Source: Prevotella sp. (GTDB lineage: Bacteria; Bacteroidota; Bacteroidia; Bacteroidales; Bacteroidaceae). Taken from it: a stretch of 64,000 nucleotides of DNA. The stretch covers positions 1 through 64,000 of the forward strand of contig JALFCW010000120.1 in the NCBI GenBank assembly GCA_022771625.1, written 5' to 3'. This document shows, one piece after another, positions 45,181 through 55,340 of this stretch; the first letter of the stretch is position 1, and each line of letters begins with the position of its first letter. Below the pieces are notes generated by a model, which made no database searches, was not told the DNA's origin, and saw only the letters and a list, made by a program, of their open reading frames with translations. Position numbers and translations under genes: made by a program.

Positions 45181-47937
45181 TCAGTTTCCCGCCGGCTTAG
45201 TCACATCCACGTCATTAGCCGGACGCCATTTGAATGTCTTCACATCATCAGGCTGTGCGGGGTCGTAGTCTTTCCATTCTGCACGAAGCGATTTGACTAC
45301 TGGCAGATTCAGCTGTTTCATTCCCATAATCACCATCTTAGCCACCTCATAAGCGCCATAGGGGTTAAAGTGGGTATTGTCGGCAAGAGCCTTTGTCTGG
45401 TCGGGGAAGGTGTTTGCTGGGTAGTGGACAAGCGATTCCTTACTGCCCTCATAACCGAGAGTTTCGAAGAAAGTGCGTGTCATGTCATGCAATTCTATCA
45501 CCGGCACATTTTCCCTACGTGCCACAGCGCGCATGGCATCGGGATAATCACCATGGGTTTCCTGTATTTTTGTATGAGTTGCCTCATCAAAGGCACGTCG
45601 TTGTGTGGGAGTTACGAAGATGATGTTGCCACCCTTAGCTCTCACTCTGTCGATAAACACCTTGAGATTCTGCGAGAAATTATACCATGCACCACTTCCT
45701 GCACTGCGCTCCTTCTGGTCATTATGTCCAAACTCACACAACACATAGTCACCCTTCTTCATCTGGGCAATCACCTGATCAAGACGCCCCTGAGCAATAA
45801 ACGAACTTGTAGCAAGTCCGCTCTCAGCATGATTGGCAATCACCACGTCGGGACCAAACCATACTGGTGCCATTTGTCCCCAACTTGCATACGGTTCACT
45901 GGGTTGGTCGGTCACTGTGGAATTACCACACAGGAATATCTGTGTAGCCACAGTGTCGCGCTCAATCTTCAGTTCCTTTACAGCGGGAGCTTCACCCGTA
46001 AACTCAAGTGTGAGGAAGTCATCCCAAGTGGGATAGTTCTTCTCGCGGTCCTTTATCTTCACGTATTTAAGGTCGGAGATAAACGTAGTTCGCTTGTTAA
46101 CAGTAAACTCTACCGTTTTAAACTCACCTTTCTTAGTAGCTACCTCATCCACCATCAGTCTTCTGTTTTCAGTCCTTACTACAGTTTTTCCCGCCTTTTT
46201 CTTAGAACCGAAAACAACAGTCACCTTATAGTTGCCATCGGGCAGTTCTGCAGAATAATAGAAGGGCTCGTTATTCTTCGGGTCACGCTTGCTCATATCC
46301 TCTACAATCGTTGTAGATGAAATAAGATACTTGGCAAGCGATGAATTATTGCGCATAAGTCCCTTTGCCACACTCTTTGCATTCATCTTGGCACCAGTGA
46401 GCGAAGTATGGGTATGGTCGTGGTTGTAGTATGCCTTAGCCTTCTCCCTACCAATCCTGTCAAGGAAGTCGGCCGAGATATTATGCACATCCACCAATTC
46501 CACTCCTGTTTCCTTCACAACCTCGCGATACCACTTGCCATAAGAGTCATTACGACGCTCTATCTTTCCTCCCGGCCATTCGTTGCGTGGTGTAAGTGAC
46601 ACGAGAATTGGTGTTGCCCCCTTTTCCCTCACATCCTGTATAAACTTCTTGAGATACCATCCGAAGGAATACACTACTTCATATTTCCCGCTGTCTGCAA
46701 GCTTATACACATGACTTGTGTCCTTGGCGCATGCTATTGTTCCGCGCTGCTTCTGATTGTCAATCGGACCAATATCATTATGTCCGAACTGAATCAAGAC
46801 ATAGTCACCCGGTTGGAGACTGTTATACACTTTGTCCCAACGTCCCTCGTTGAGGAAGGTACGAGTACTGCGTCCAGCCTTTGCACAGTTTACACATGTA
46901 ATCTTATTTTGGTCGAACACGGTGTAAGCCTGTGAACCCCAGCCCCACATACCGTTTTCTTCCTTGTCCTCATTCTTAACAGTACTGTCGCCTGTGATGA
47001 AAACCACCGGTTTGCCCTTCTCGCGCTTCACCTCCTCGGTGGGCAGCTCTACGCCCCGCATCATTGCCTGCAGCGGAGCCAACTTCGGGTCTTTACTCTC
47101 TGCGATACCCTCGGCAGCCGACCTTGCGTTCATCATTGCTCCGAATCGGCTGGTGTGTATATGGTCGGTGTAGAAATGATATTTCTCCTTCCACGGGCCG
47201 TATTTGTCGAGTTTGGATGCAGATATCTCGTTGAGATCGACAAAAGGCACATTTTCCTGTTCAGCCACTTGTCTTGCCCACAAACCAAAAGTCTTGTTCA
47301 CTCTTACAATCTTCCCGTTTTCGTCGTATGCGTCACGCGGTGTGAGCGACATAAGTATAGGATTAGCACCCACGGCACGGCAGTCGTTGATGTATTTCCT
47401 CAGATATTCTCCATAGGTATATACAGTCTCCTTCACTCCTGTCTCCTTGATAGTAACTTTGAGTGTATCCTTGCCTATTCCGGGGATGCTGGCGCGAGCG
47501 CGTCCGCTGTCATATGGTCCATTGTCGTTATGACCTATGGATATGATTACCCAGTCGCCCTTCTGTATTCCCTTGCGCACATCCGGCCATAGGCGAGTAT
47601 AGAAGGTGCGGCTGCTCATTCCTCCTAGAGCCTGGTTTTCCACTGTTATCTTGTTCTCGTCGAAGAAGTCCTGTGCATAATATCCCCATCCCCACTGTCC
47701 GTTGTTGCCATTACCCAACGTACCGTTGCGCATTGTGGAATTGCCAACGAGGAAGAGCACAGGGTTGTTTCCCTTGCGGCTCGTTCCCGCGGGTATTCGT
47801 GCAGTCTTGGCCTTGTTAAGGCTGTCGAGGGTATTATCCACCACCTTGTTGACATCCTCCATAGGTTTTGCCACCTGAGCGATCGTCATTGATGTAGAGA
47901 GCGATATTATTGCTCCCATAAGTATTCTTTTTTTCAT
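45181..47937 (-). CDS. Rhamnogalacturonan acetylesterase with three CE12-like SGNH domains
   Basis: 918 residues, exported (KKRILMGAIISLSTSMTIAQ). Three full SGNH/CE12 units occur in one chain. Domain 1: GNS (Ser67), GHND 135-138, D258-x-x-H261. Domain 2: GDS (Ser318), GHND 385-388, D507-x-x-H510. A beta-sandwich linker domain (about 540-660) is followed by domain 3: GNS (Ser673), GHND 737-740, D853-x-x-H856. All three catalytic sets look complete. CE12 enzymes remove acetyl groups from the galacturonate of RG-I, which unblocks PL11 and PL26 lyases. It has a candidate promoter in the 93-bp gap after PL11. The single-domain family length is about 230-250 residues. Confidence 0.88.
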   Translation of the reverse strand: MKKRILMGAIISLSTSMTIAQVAKPMEDVNKVVDNTLDSLNKAKTARIPAGTSRKGNNPVLFLVGNSTMRNGTLGNGNNGQWGWGYYAQDFFDENKITVENQALGGMSSRTFYTRLWPDVRKGIQKGDWVIISIGHNDNGPYDSGRARASIPGIGKDTLKVTIKETGVKETVYTYGEYLRKYINDCRAVGANPILMSLTPRDAYDENGKIVRVNKTFGLWARQVAEQENVPFVDLNEISASKLDKYGPWKEKYHFYTDHIHTSRFGAMMNARSAAEGIAESKDPKLAPLQAMMRGVELPTEEVKREKGKPVVFITGDSTVKNEDKEENGMWGWGSQAYTVFDQNKITCVNCAKAGRSTRTFLNEGRWDKVYNSLQPGDYVLIQFGHNDIGPIDNQKQRGTIACAKDTSHVYKLADSGKYEVVYSFGWYLKKFIQDVREKGATPILVSLTPRNEWPGGKIERRNDSYGKWYREVVKETGVELVDVHNISADFLDRIGREKAKAYYNHDHTHTSLTGAKMNAKSVAKGLMRNNSSLAKYLISSTTIVEDMSKRDPKNNEPFYYSAELPDGNYKVTVVFGSKKKAGKTVVRTENRRLMVDEVATKKGEFKTVEFTVNKRTTFISDLKYVKIKDREKNYPTWDDFLTLEFTGEAPAVKELKIERDTVATQIFLCGNSTVTDQPSEPYASWGQMAPVWFGPDVVIANHAESGLATSSFIAQGRLDQVIAQMKKGDYVLCEFGHNDQKERSAGSGAWYNFSQNLKVFIDRVRAKGGNIIFVTPTQRRAFDEATHTKIQETHGDYPDAMRAVARRENVPVIELHDMTRTFFETLGYEGSKESLVHYPANTFPDQTKALADNTHFNPYGAYEVAKMVIMGMKQLNLPVVKSLRAEWKDYDPAQPDDVKTFKWRPANDVDVTKPAGN

Positions 47938-47977
47938 TTTGTTTATTTAGGTTGTTTCATTATTTCAAAAGTCGATG

Positions 47978-48042
47978 CAAAATTACATATTTATATTATA
48001 CGTACGACAACAATATTTGATTTTTAACGTTTAATATTTGGT
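47978..48042 (-). promoter_or_regulatory. Candidate promoter/operator before the triple-CE12 gene
   Basis: The minus-strand -7 box TAATTTTG is at 47985-47978. Upstream, two copies of a looser operator sit 21 bp apart: TATTTGAT (plus coordinates 48014-48021) and TATTTGGT (48035-48042). The gap to the -7 box is 28 bp. The outer copy overlaps the 3' end of the PL11 coding region. Confidence 0.45.
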
Positions 48043-50001
48043 TTGTTCCCCAAAAAATATCGTGGGCAGATAGTACCCGAGATGCGGGGGCTGGTTGTAG
48101 CTCACGTTCTGCCATGCCACGGACATTCGGTAGGTGTGGTCGTGCATCAGAGTTGTGACACGGTACTTGGTAGTACAGTTGGTAGTGAAGATGTTCAGAT
48201 GGGAGGCATCGGTGGTATCCCAGAAAATAAGCTCCTCGCGCCAGTCGCCCATAAGGTCTGCCTGCAGATTAGGTGTAGCCTTTGACCAGTTGCATGACCC
48301 CGAATTACCCATCTCGTACAGCATCTTCCCGTTGCCAAGTGGCAGAGGCACAGCCTCCTTTCCGTTCCACTTCATGAGACAAGGGGCAAAGTGCTGACGC
48401 TTTCTGAGATTTCCGAGCAGTTCCTCCTGCAAGTCTCCGTCCCAATAGATGCGGAAGTTCATCGGTAGCATAGTATTAGCAATCACATTGCCATGTATGT
48501 CCTTCACCTCCCTGTTACATATATGCCACATCTCGCAACCGCGGTGATTGGCATCTATGTCAGCACACATGCCACGTCCGGTGTCCTCATCACCATGTTC
48601 GTGGAATATCAGTTCGCCTGTTCGGGCATCGCGCAGGTCGGCACCGTATGGTCTCGACTCATGCACCATATAAAACTCAAGTCCGGGGCGATCGGGGTCG
48701 AGGTCGGAGAGATGAAAGGCATCACCATGTCCAAGACCGGTGGAATATAACAGACTTCCATCATTATCGATAGCAGCCGAACCATAGGTTATCTCGTCGC
48801 ATCCGTCACCATCCACATCCGCCACGGCAATGCCATGTGCACCCTGTCCGTATGCCGTAGCTTTCAGTCCAGAAGCGGATTTCACCACCTTTCCTTCGGC
48901 ATTAATGAGATTCCATTCCTCAGGGCTGACAGAAGCGTGCAACCATTTCGTGTTGAGCCGCTTACCGTCAAAATCCACCGCCCATAGATAAGAGCGAGTA
49001 TAATATCCGCGGCACATCACGGCGCTCGCATTTCTGTTCATACCATCGAGATGAGCCACGCAAGCCAGATATCTCTCGCCACGATTGCCCTGACATTTCG
49101 AGTCGCCCCATCCGGCATATTCCGCCTTACCCCCAACACCATAAGCACGGTTGGGGTTATACCATACGGTGTGCAGAGCCTCGCCTGTCATACCGCTGAA
49201 CACCGTCAGCAATTCCTCGCCTTCGAGTATTCGTCCAAGTTGGTTGCGATAGTCGGCAGAGTTGTCAATCTGGCGTATTGCGGCATCCGTGGCAGACAGA
49301 GTGACAAACTTTCCCTTACCGTCGGTAGAGCCGGGAGCCGTCTTACATATCATCTCAGCCTTACCGTCGCCATCGAAGTCATACACGAGGAATTGTGTGT
49401 AGTGGGCACCGGCACGTATGTTCCGTCCGAGATTGATGCGCCACAGACGCTTGCCAGTCAACTTATAGCAATCTAAGATGACATCACCCGTATATCCGTC
49501 GTGCGAGTTGTCGTGGGCATTCGACGGGTCCCACTTTAAAATCAGTTCGTACTCGCCGTCACCGTCAACATCCCCCACCGAGCAATCGTTGGGCGAATAG
49601 GTATATGAACTTCCGTCGGGAGTGTTTCCGCCGTCGGGGCGTTCAATAGGCATACGATAGAAAAGGTCTCCCCAAGGTGTGATTTCCTTGGATGTGTTCT
49701 CCTTGCCGCCTTGCCTTGCAATGATGCAATATGTGGATGTCACCGTTCCTTCAATATCAGTGAAGTTGGTAGAGTTGATGCCCTTGGCGATTGTCTTTCC
49801 GTTGCGCACAACATCGAACGTAACATCCTTGGCATCGTCACCGAGAAGTCGCCAGCTGATGAATATACCTTTGTCTTGTGCGGGCAGTGCCACTACGCCG
49901 CGGTCAAGTCGTTCATGAACTGTAGGGGAGATACTTGTCTTCTGTCCCCAAGCCATGCAGATTGTCATGGCAAGTAATACGGTTGCAAATGTCTTTTTCA
50001 T
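48031..50001 (-). CDS. PL11 rhamnogalacturonan endolyase
   Basis: Cleaves the Rha-GalA backbone of RG-I by beta-elimination, making products with unsaturated GalA ends. 656 residues, signal peptide (KKTFATVLLAMTICMAWGQ). The sequence is that of an eight-bladed propeller with Ca2+ sites, as in YesW/YesX: CSVGDVDGDGEYELILKWDPSN, LWRINLGRNIRAGAHYTQFLVYDFDGDGKAEMICKTAPG, and GIAVADVDGDGCDEITYGS. The length matches PL11. It lies 7 bp after the GH115-like gene on the same strand, so it is in the operon. Confidence 0.93.
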   Translation of the reverse strand: MKKTFATVLLAMTICMAWGQKTSISPTVHERLDRGVVALPAQDKGIFISWRLLGDDAKDVTFDVVRNGKTIAKGINSTNFTDIEGTVTSTYCIIARQGGKENTSKEITPWGDLFYRMPIERPDGGNTPDGSSYTYSPNDCSVGDVDGDGEYELILKWDPSNAHDNSHDGYTGDVILDCYKLTGKRLWRINLGRNIRAGAHYTQFLVYDFDGDGKAEMICKTAPGSTDGKGKFVTLSATDAAIRQIDNSADYRNQLGRILEGEELLTVFSGMTGEALHTVWYNPNRAYGVGGKAEYAGWGDSKCQGNRGERYLACVAHLDGMNRNASAVMCRGYYTRSYLWAVDFDGKRLNTKWLHASVSPEEWNLINAEGKVVKSASGLKATAYGQGAHGIAVADVDGDGCDEITYGSAAIDNDGSLLYSTGLGHGDAFHLSDLDPDRPGLEFYMVHESRPYGADLRDARTGELIFHEHGDEDTGRGMCADIDANHRGCEMWHICNREVKDIHGNVIANTMLPMNFRIYWDGDLQEELLGNLRKRQHFAPCLMKWNGKEAVPLPLGNGKMLYEMGNSGSCNWSKATPNLQADLMGDWREELIFWDTTDASHLNIFTTNCTTKYRVTTLMHDHTYRMSVAWQNVSYNQPPHLGYYLPTIFFGEQTKY

Positions 50002-50008
50002 AATATCT

Positions 50009-52420
50009 TTATTTAAATAAATACCTCCTTCGGTTTTTATTGAAATCCACGTTCCATTGATCCACGATGATATGATTGTCTATAGCCTTTATTTTCAGTG
50101 TGTGTCTTCCGGCTGCCAAACCATTCAGTTCAATCTCCCTCACGGTCTGTCCCCTTAGGACATTCAGTTTCCAACGTTCCGAGCGGAATGGTTCCTTTAT
50201 TGAGAATACACGCTCCTCACCTCCATCGATACATACCGAGAAACGAATGTCTCCATTGTCGTTTGGTTGTGTGGAGATAAGGGCAATCTTCATTACGGCA
50301 TCACCGTTTGTTGACGTGTCGAAATCATATTCGAGAGAACCGCCCTTGGGTATGCTGACGGCATTCATACTGTGCCCGAGCATCTGTATAGCCTTACAGC
50401 CTTCAGATGTTGACAAACACTCATTGGCGTTGCGCGAGATATATTCATACTCATCCATCACAACACTTACATTTAATGAGTCATGCACGTATGCAGTGTC
50501 AGGCATACCGAAGACTGGCAGGTTGCGGGGATTCATCGACATGAGATGCCTCCATTTTCCACCTGCGAGGTCGTTGTTATAACGTTCTGTCAGCGTCTTT
50601 ATCTCTTTGTATGCCTCCAAACTTTGCTCTGCGGCAACAGCATCTCCTGTCTGTCTTGCCTTCTGTGCTAGAAGCAGTTTGCGCGCGTGGGCATCAGCGG
50701 CAAGCACGGGATATACTATTGCAGCAAAATAGGCATCCTTCAATCTTGCGGGGATAATATCTTCCACCTTCTTTACAGTGGCTGAAATAGAAGCATAACG
50801 CCCAAGGTATTCACTGATTTCATGTATAGAAAACTCCGTGTCTTGGATAGGACTAAGTCCGCGGTTGTATTTCTTCTTGTCGAGTTCCACCTGTGTCCAT
50901 CCCATAAACTCAGGGCGACGTTGTGCGCACAGTTTGTAATACTCCTTCATGGCAGGGAAAAGCAACTTGCCCGCGTCATCACCAAACTGGCGGCAGAGCC
51001 AACGCAAGTAATGCTTCTCGACACTCGACTCGTTCACACAGTTGATATCCCATGCCATATCGAGAAAGAGTTCGAGTTGATATCCTGCAACCTTCGGGTC
51101 GTGCACATTCACTATCCACAGTTTTCGGGCATTGTGGTCGTATGCCGTGCGCATCTCATTGTATATCAGTCCTGGTTGTGTAGTTGTCAGCCATAGATAA
51201 TCGTGCGGACGTCCCCAATAGCTTAGGTGGTAGTATATTCCCGCTCCGCCGATACGCTTCTGTTCCTCGTCGTTTGACAGTCTCGTGATATAACCGTAGT
51301 TGTCGTCACACCACATCAGCGTGACATATTCCGGCACCTTCAGCCCTTTCTCGTATATCTGCAGCACCTCCTTGTAAGGGATGAAGATCTGCGTTTGCTT
51401 TTCAGGCTTGCCTATGTGCTTGGCAATCAGTTCCTGCTGGTCGTTGATTACGCATTGCAGTCCGTCAAACTTCTCTTTCATCGTCTTCGCTCCTTCCATC
51501 GAACCGTCGTGAATGCCACGCATACCGATGGTGAACAGGTTGCCTCCGGCTGAGTATTTCACTTCATTGAGACGCTCCGTCCAATACTTTTGCACGTTCT
51601 CTCTGTTAGTGAAATAGTTGAACGCCCCGCGTTCCCTCACGTTCCACTCACCCGTATTGCTTCTTAACAATGGTTCGCAGTGAGACGAGCCCACGGCAAT
51701 GCCGCAACTGTCAGCCACATCCTTAGCACCAGGAGTCTTGAAGAACGACACCGTTCCCTCGTGCATGGCGGGCCAAACGGCATTGGCACGCAGTCGCATC
51801 AGCAGTTGGAACACCTTCTTATAAGTGTCCCTTCCAATAAGCCCCTTTTGTCCTTTCTCGCTCCATGGGCGGATGCTCCAGTCCTCGTCGTTGATGAATA
51901 TGCCCCTATATTCCACCGATGCCCCCTGGGTGAAAGAGGTATTGCGATTGATTGAAAGACACGATTTCTTTTCCGGCACCACGTCCCCCCACCATATCCA
52001 AGGACTCACTCCCGCCATCCTCGACATTTCAAGAATACCGTAAGCAGTGCCTCTACCGTTCTTTCCAACAATGAACACATTTCCGTCGTACACCGAAATG
52101 GTGAATCCGTCGTATGAGGACATAACCTCATCCACGGGCACATTCTTTCGCGCGAGTTTCTTTCTTAGTTTCTCACTTGCCTTGTCAAGTTCCACTATCA
52201 TCAAGACTGCATTATTCGTATGCACAGCTTTCCTGCCCGTGACAGCCGACATATCGTCGGAAAACATGCTGAGGGCCACCTTCACAACGGGTTCCACATC
52301 CGTCAGCACGTTGTATGCCACTGCGTTCTCACCGTCATACCATACAAATTCATCTGTTTTTGCCATTATGGATGACATGGCAAACATCATCAGACAGCAT
52401 ATAATACATCTCTTAATCAT
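50009..52420 (-). CDS. GH115-like glycosidase (alpha-glucuronidase family)
   Basis: 803 residues starting at MIKRCIICCLMMFAMSSIMAK (52420), which gives a signal peptide; the frame is open to another ATG 18 codons upstream that would overlap the PL26 gene. The body has GH115 features: a fold with RGIFINDEDWSIRP, QLLMRLRANAVWPAMHEGTVSFF, CGIAVGSSHCEPLLRS and VTLMWCDDNYGYITRL. GH115 enzymes remove alpha-1,2-linked (methyl)glucuronic acid, mostly from xylan. Here, between PL26 and PL11, a glucuronosyl branch on RG-I or an arabinogalactan side chain is a reasonable target. It starts 2 bp after the PL26 stop and ends 7 bp before PL11. Confidence 0.8.
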   Translation of the reverse strand: MIKRCIICCLMMFAMSSIMAKTDEFVWYDGENAVAYNVLTDVEPVVKVALSMFSDDMSAVTGRKAVHTNNAVLMIVELDKASEKLRKKLARKNVPVDEVMSSYDGFTISVYDGNVFIVGKNGRGTAYGILEMSRMAGVSPWIWWGDVVPEKKSCLSINRNTSFTQGASVEYRGIFINDEDWSIRPWSEKGQKGLIGRDTYKKVFQLLMRLRANAVWPAMHEGTVSFFKTPGAKDVADSCGIAVGSSHCEPLLRSNTGEWNVRERGAFNYFTNRENVQKYWTERLNEVKYSAGGNLFTIGMRGIHDGSMEGAKTMKEKFDGLQCVINDQQELIAKHIGKPEKQTQIFIPYKEVLQIYEKGLKVPEYVTLMWCDDNYGYITRLSNDEEQKRIGGAGIYYHLSYWGRPHDYLWLTTTQPGLIYNEMRTAYDHNARKLWIVNVHDPKVAGYQLELFLDMAWDINCVNESSVEKHYLRWLCRQFGDDAGKLLFPAMKEYYKLCAQRRPEFMGWTQVELDKKKYNRGLSPIQDTEFSIHEISEYLGRYASISATVKKVEDIIPARLKDAYFAAIVYPVLAADAHARKLLLAQKARQTGDAVAAEQSLEAYKEIKTLTERYNNDLAGGKWRHLMSMNPRNLPVFGMPDTAYVHDSLNVSVVMDEYEYISRNANECLSTSEGCKAIQMLGHSMNAVSIPKGGSLEYDFDTSTNGDAVMKIALISTQPNDNGDIRFSVCIDGGEERVFSIKEPFRSERWKLNVLRGQTVREIELNGLAAGRHTLKIKAIDNHIIVDQWNVDFNKNRRRYLFK

Positions 52421-52422
52421 AG

Positions 52423-55293
52423 TTATTTCCAATTTCTTATTGTTTCCTGCATGAAAATGGCATCCATTGTCCATGTGGCACAGTCATTTGTCCATATAGA
52501 AGCCTTTTGTGACAGCGGAAGATTATTGACAAGACTATCCCATGCGGCCTTAGCTGTAGGAGCATTGCCTTGCCATGCGGCATAAGCCTGCAGACGTGGT
52601 ATTCTGAACTTATTGTGCTTTATTTCCCATGCTTTCTCCTTATATTGACTACAGAACAATCTCCATAAATAGAAGAATTTAGGATCATCTATTGACAATT
52701 GAAGTTCGTTGAGAAGTTCAAATCCACCCATTATCGGCATAAGATGGTTGGTAGTCTGCTCATCAGGCATATCAGTAGATATTACACCTGTTGCCGGGTC
52801 ATATCCTAAAGCCAATGGTCCCTGGAAGAAATGGTGAGGCAATCCGATTATTGATTTCATGCCTGCCAACAATTTGTCGCGATACTTTGTATTACCAAAT
52901 CGTTCCCATTCAGCGAGCCAGTTGGAGGCATAGCCAACCCAGTCGGGCCCGATCCTAAGTCTGGCAGGAGCTAAACAAGGATATTTGTCCCTTGGTTGGG
53001 CAAGGCGCATAGGGTCGAGGGTATAAAGCAGGGTATCTGCATCCGCCACCTCGTGGATGATGTCACCAAGCCGGTCGTCTGCTGTTAGATAAAAGAGGAA
53101 TCTGTTCCACCAAGCCTCGCTAATTCTTGACTCCTTGGCTCCACATCCCCAATGCACAACATTATGGCGACTGCCCAGTCCTGAATGTGGACCGAAGTGA
53201 TAGGTGTCAACCTCTGAGCAATGTCGGGTCATAGCCTCAGCCATACGCCATACCCTGCTGTCGGCAGTGCGCAGAAACTGATACCAGAACATCGTGGGTG
53301 AAGCCAGTTCGGTATTGTCCCAGGCATAGCCTCCCACGTCATAACGCCACTCGTCGCGACTTGTGTCGTAGCCGTGCATCACGTCTCCATAGTTGAAGAA
53401 CCCATACCATCCATGTCGCTCTATTTCCCTTTCATAAAAGTCCATGATACCGCCAAGCGTGCCTTCTATGAGTGAGTCACGACTATTCTCCATTATTGGA
53501 AGACTCCATATACCGAATGCCCTCTTGCGGTGAAGATAGTCGGGTGTTGGCAGTAATACACAATCATCGTAATAGTCGGGATTAATATATATTATACTTG
53601 TGCGAGCTATTCCCCATGCAGTGCTCATACCTGGCTGCACGTCCTCGTAGGCATATTCCAACGAATGGGGAATGGTGTCGTAATGAACGAAACAGAAAGG
53701 CTCTGCCTCTGGAGAATAAAGACTGACGATGACGGATGCCGAGTCGCCCCTTGCTCCGTCAACCTGCAGTGTGGACGGATAACTCTGCCAGAAATCCTTC
53801 AGTCGAAATACAGTTGAAGAAACACTGTCACCAATCTCTACCCTACCTCCACTTCTATTGCCTTCGATAGTTCCAATCCATGGACTGATGCTTGTAGCGC
53901 GCTTTCTTATAGAGTAGCCATTTGGAGACAGTTGACTAAGTCTAAAGCCATCCCACTTGGCGATTTGCCGGAGAGTTTCAAGTGTCTTGTTGTCTTTCTT
54001 CTCCATATCTATCGGCCGGCGGGAAATAAGTGGTTGCACAGACATTCTGCTGCGGTCGTCAAACTTTACATATCTTTCGAAAGCCTCACCATGCATTGGC
54101 ACCTTGAAACGGATTGAAAGTTCTTTGAGTCCCTCTTTATTTAGTATGCTGTCAACCAATAAGGTATGCACAAATTTCACCTGTTTGCTTCCTTTATAAG
54201 TGTAAGCCCTAATGACAAAGTTGTCACCCGTGAACTTATGTACAGTAGAAATATTGCCCTTTCTTTCTACAATATGTTCCACTATGGGGCACTCCTTATT
54301 ATTGAGCGTCACTGTAAATGGAGGTATTACGCCTTCAGTCAATGACACTTCGCCATACCCCTTCGTTTTTCTATTCTTGGAATTCTTTTTGATGCCCTCC
54401 TTTGAAAGAATACAGGAATCCACCCCTTGTGGTATGACAGCCGTAAAGGCTTGCCATTTTGCACTTCCGTCACTCCACGATGCAAGTCTTCGGGTTTCCA
54501 ATCCGATGTTTTCACCCTTGTCTGTCTTTAGGACAAAAGCGTAATCGTTTTCTTTCACCTCACCCTGGTCGAAAGGAACCCCAAAGGTAACAGCACCTTG
54601 TCCCTTACCTCCAATCCATTTCAGCACTATGCCGTCATGGTCAGGATCTGTACAAGAATATCTGAAATTTTTCATTTCAGCATGGGCTAGCGTCGTCCTA
54701 AAACCAAAATAACCGCTCTTTAATGGTTTAGGGTCAACGTAATCCACCAAACATTCGCCGTCAATAATATATCTCACCCTACCGTCAATAGCCTCAAGTC
54801 GGATATGATACCAATGGTTGGCCTTTATTAGATGTTCTTTATCGGTATATTCCCTGAGAATAATAGGTTTCAGCCACTCTTCTTCAACTGACGGGGCATA
54901 GCCAGTATAACGTCGAAAACGTGTCGTAGTGTTCCAGTTGCCACCATAACCCAGATAATACATTTTCAGCGCATAGTTATTAGCAAACTTTCCTCCATAG
55001 CCTCCACATTTGTCAGCCATCCAGAAACAGTTGAGGTCACTGACACGGATGTTTCCCTTGTCATCACGGAATTGAGGATCGGAGACGATACGGGCGTCAT
55101 ATTCAATGATGGTGTTGCCCGTCATTCTGTTGGTATTCCAAAGTGTAAGACCTTTTGGCGCAATAATCGTAGTCACGCCATCTTGTGTGGTGACTGATGA
55201 CGAGGCATCCTCTGCCTCTATCCACCAATCGCCATTAGCATTTGCCGAAATGCCAATTGCCGAAAGAAGAATAATAATAAGCAGTCTTCCCAT
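52423..55293 (-). CDS. Exo-rhamnogalacturonan lyase-like protein (PL26/YetA type) with DUF6250
   Basis: 956 residues, signal peptide (RLLIIILLSAIGISANA). The N-terminal ~200 residues are a DUF6250-type concanavalin-like domain (GDWWIEAEDASSS ... ANHWYHIRLEAIDGRVRYII). The rest has the PcRGLX/YetA three-part form: RIFT-like barrel (WSDGSAKWQAFTAVIP), beta-sandwich (HTLLVDSILNKEGLKELSIRF) and a C-terminal alpha/alpha toroid (GWYGFFNYGDVMHGYD, HNVVHWGCGAKE). Family members act as exo-lyases on RG-I, releasing unsaturated GalA-Rha. This gene lies between GH105 (47-bp gap) and GH115 (2-bp gap) in one operon. Confidence 0.8.
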   Translation of the reverse strand: MGRLLIIILLSAIGISANANGDWWIEAEDASSSVTTQDGVTTIIAPKGLTLWNTNRMTGNTIIEYDARIVSDPQFRDDKGNIRVSDLNCFWMADKCGGYGGKFANNYALKMYYLGYGGNWNTTTRFRRYTGYAPSVEEEWLKPIILREYTDKEHLIKANHWYHIRLEAIDGRVRYIIDGECLVDYVDPKPLKSGYFGFRTTLAHAEMKNFRYSCTDPDHDGIVLKWIGGKGQGAVTFGVPFDQGEVKENDYAFVLKTDKGENIGLETRRLASWSDGSAKWQAFTAVIPQGVDSCILSKEGIKKNSKNRKTKGYGEVSLTEGVIPPFTVTLNNKECPIVEHIVERKGNISTVHKFTGDNFVIRAYTYKGSKQVKFVHTLLVDSILNKEGLKELSIRFKVPMHGEAFERYVKFDDRSRMSVQPLISRRPIDMEKKDNKTLETLRQIAKWDGFRLSQLSPNGYSIRKRATSISPWIGTIEGNRSGGRVEIGDSVSSTVFRLKDFWQSYPSTLQVDGARGDSASVIVSLYSPEAEPFCFVHYDTIPHSLEYAYEDVQPGMSTAWGIARTSIIYINPDYYDDCVLLPTPDYLHRKRAFGIWSLPIMENSRDSLIEGTLGGIMDFYEREIERHGWYGFFNYGDVMHGYDTSRDEWRYDVGGYAWDNTELASPTMFWYQFLRTADSRVWRMAEAMTRHCSEVDTYHFGPHSGLGSRHNVVHWGCGAKESRISEAWWNRFLFYLTADDRLGDIIHEVADADTLLYTLDPMRLAQPRDKYPCLAPARLRIGPDWVGYASNWLAEWERFGNTKYRDKLLAGMKSIIGLPHHFFQGPLALGYDPATGVISTDMPDEQTTNHLMPIMGGFELLNELQLSIDDPKFFYLWRLFCSQYKEKAWEIKHNKFRIPRLQAYAAWQGNAPTAKAAWDSLVNNLPLSQKASIWTNDCATWTMDAIFMQETIRNWK

Positions 55294-55340
55294 ACTGATT
55301 ATTTCAATGTTGTATATACTTGTTAAATCACGAATGACAA

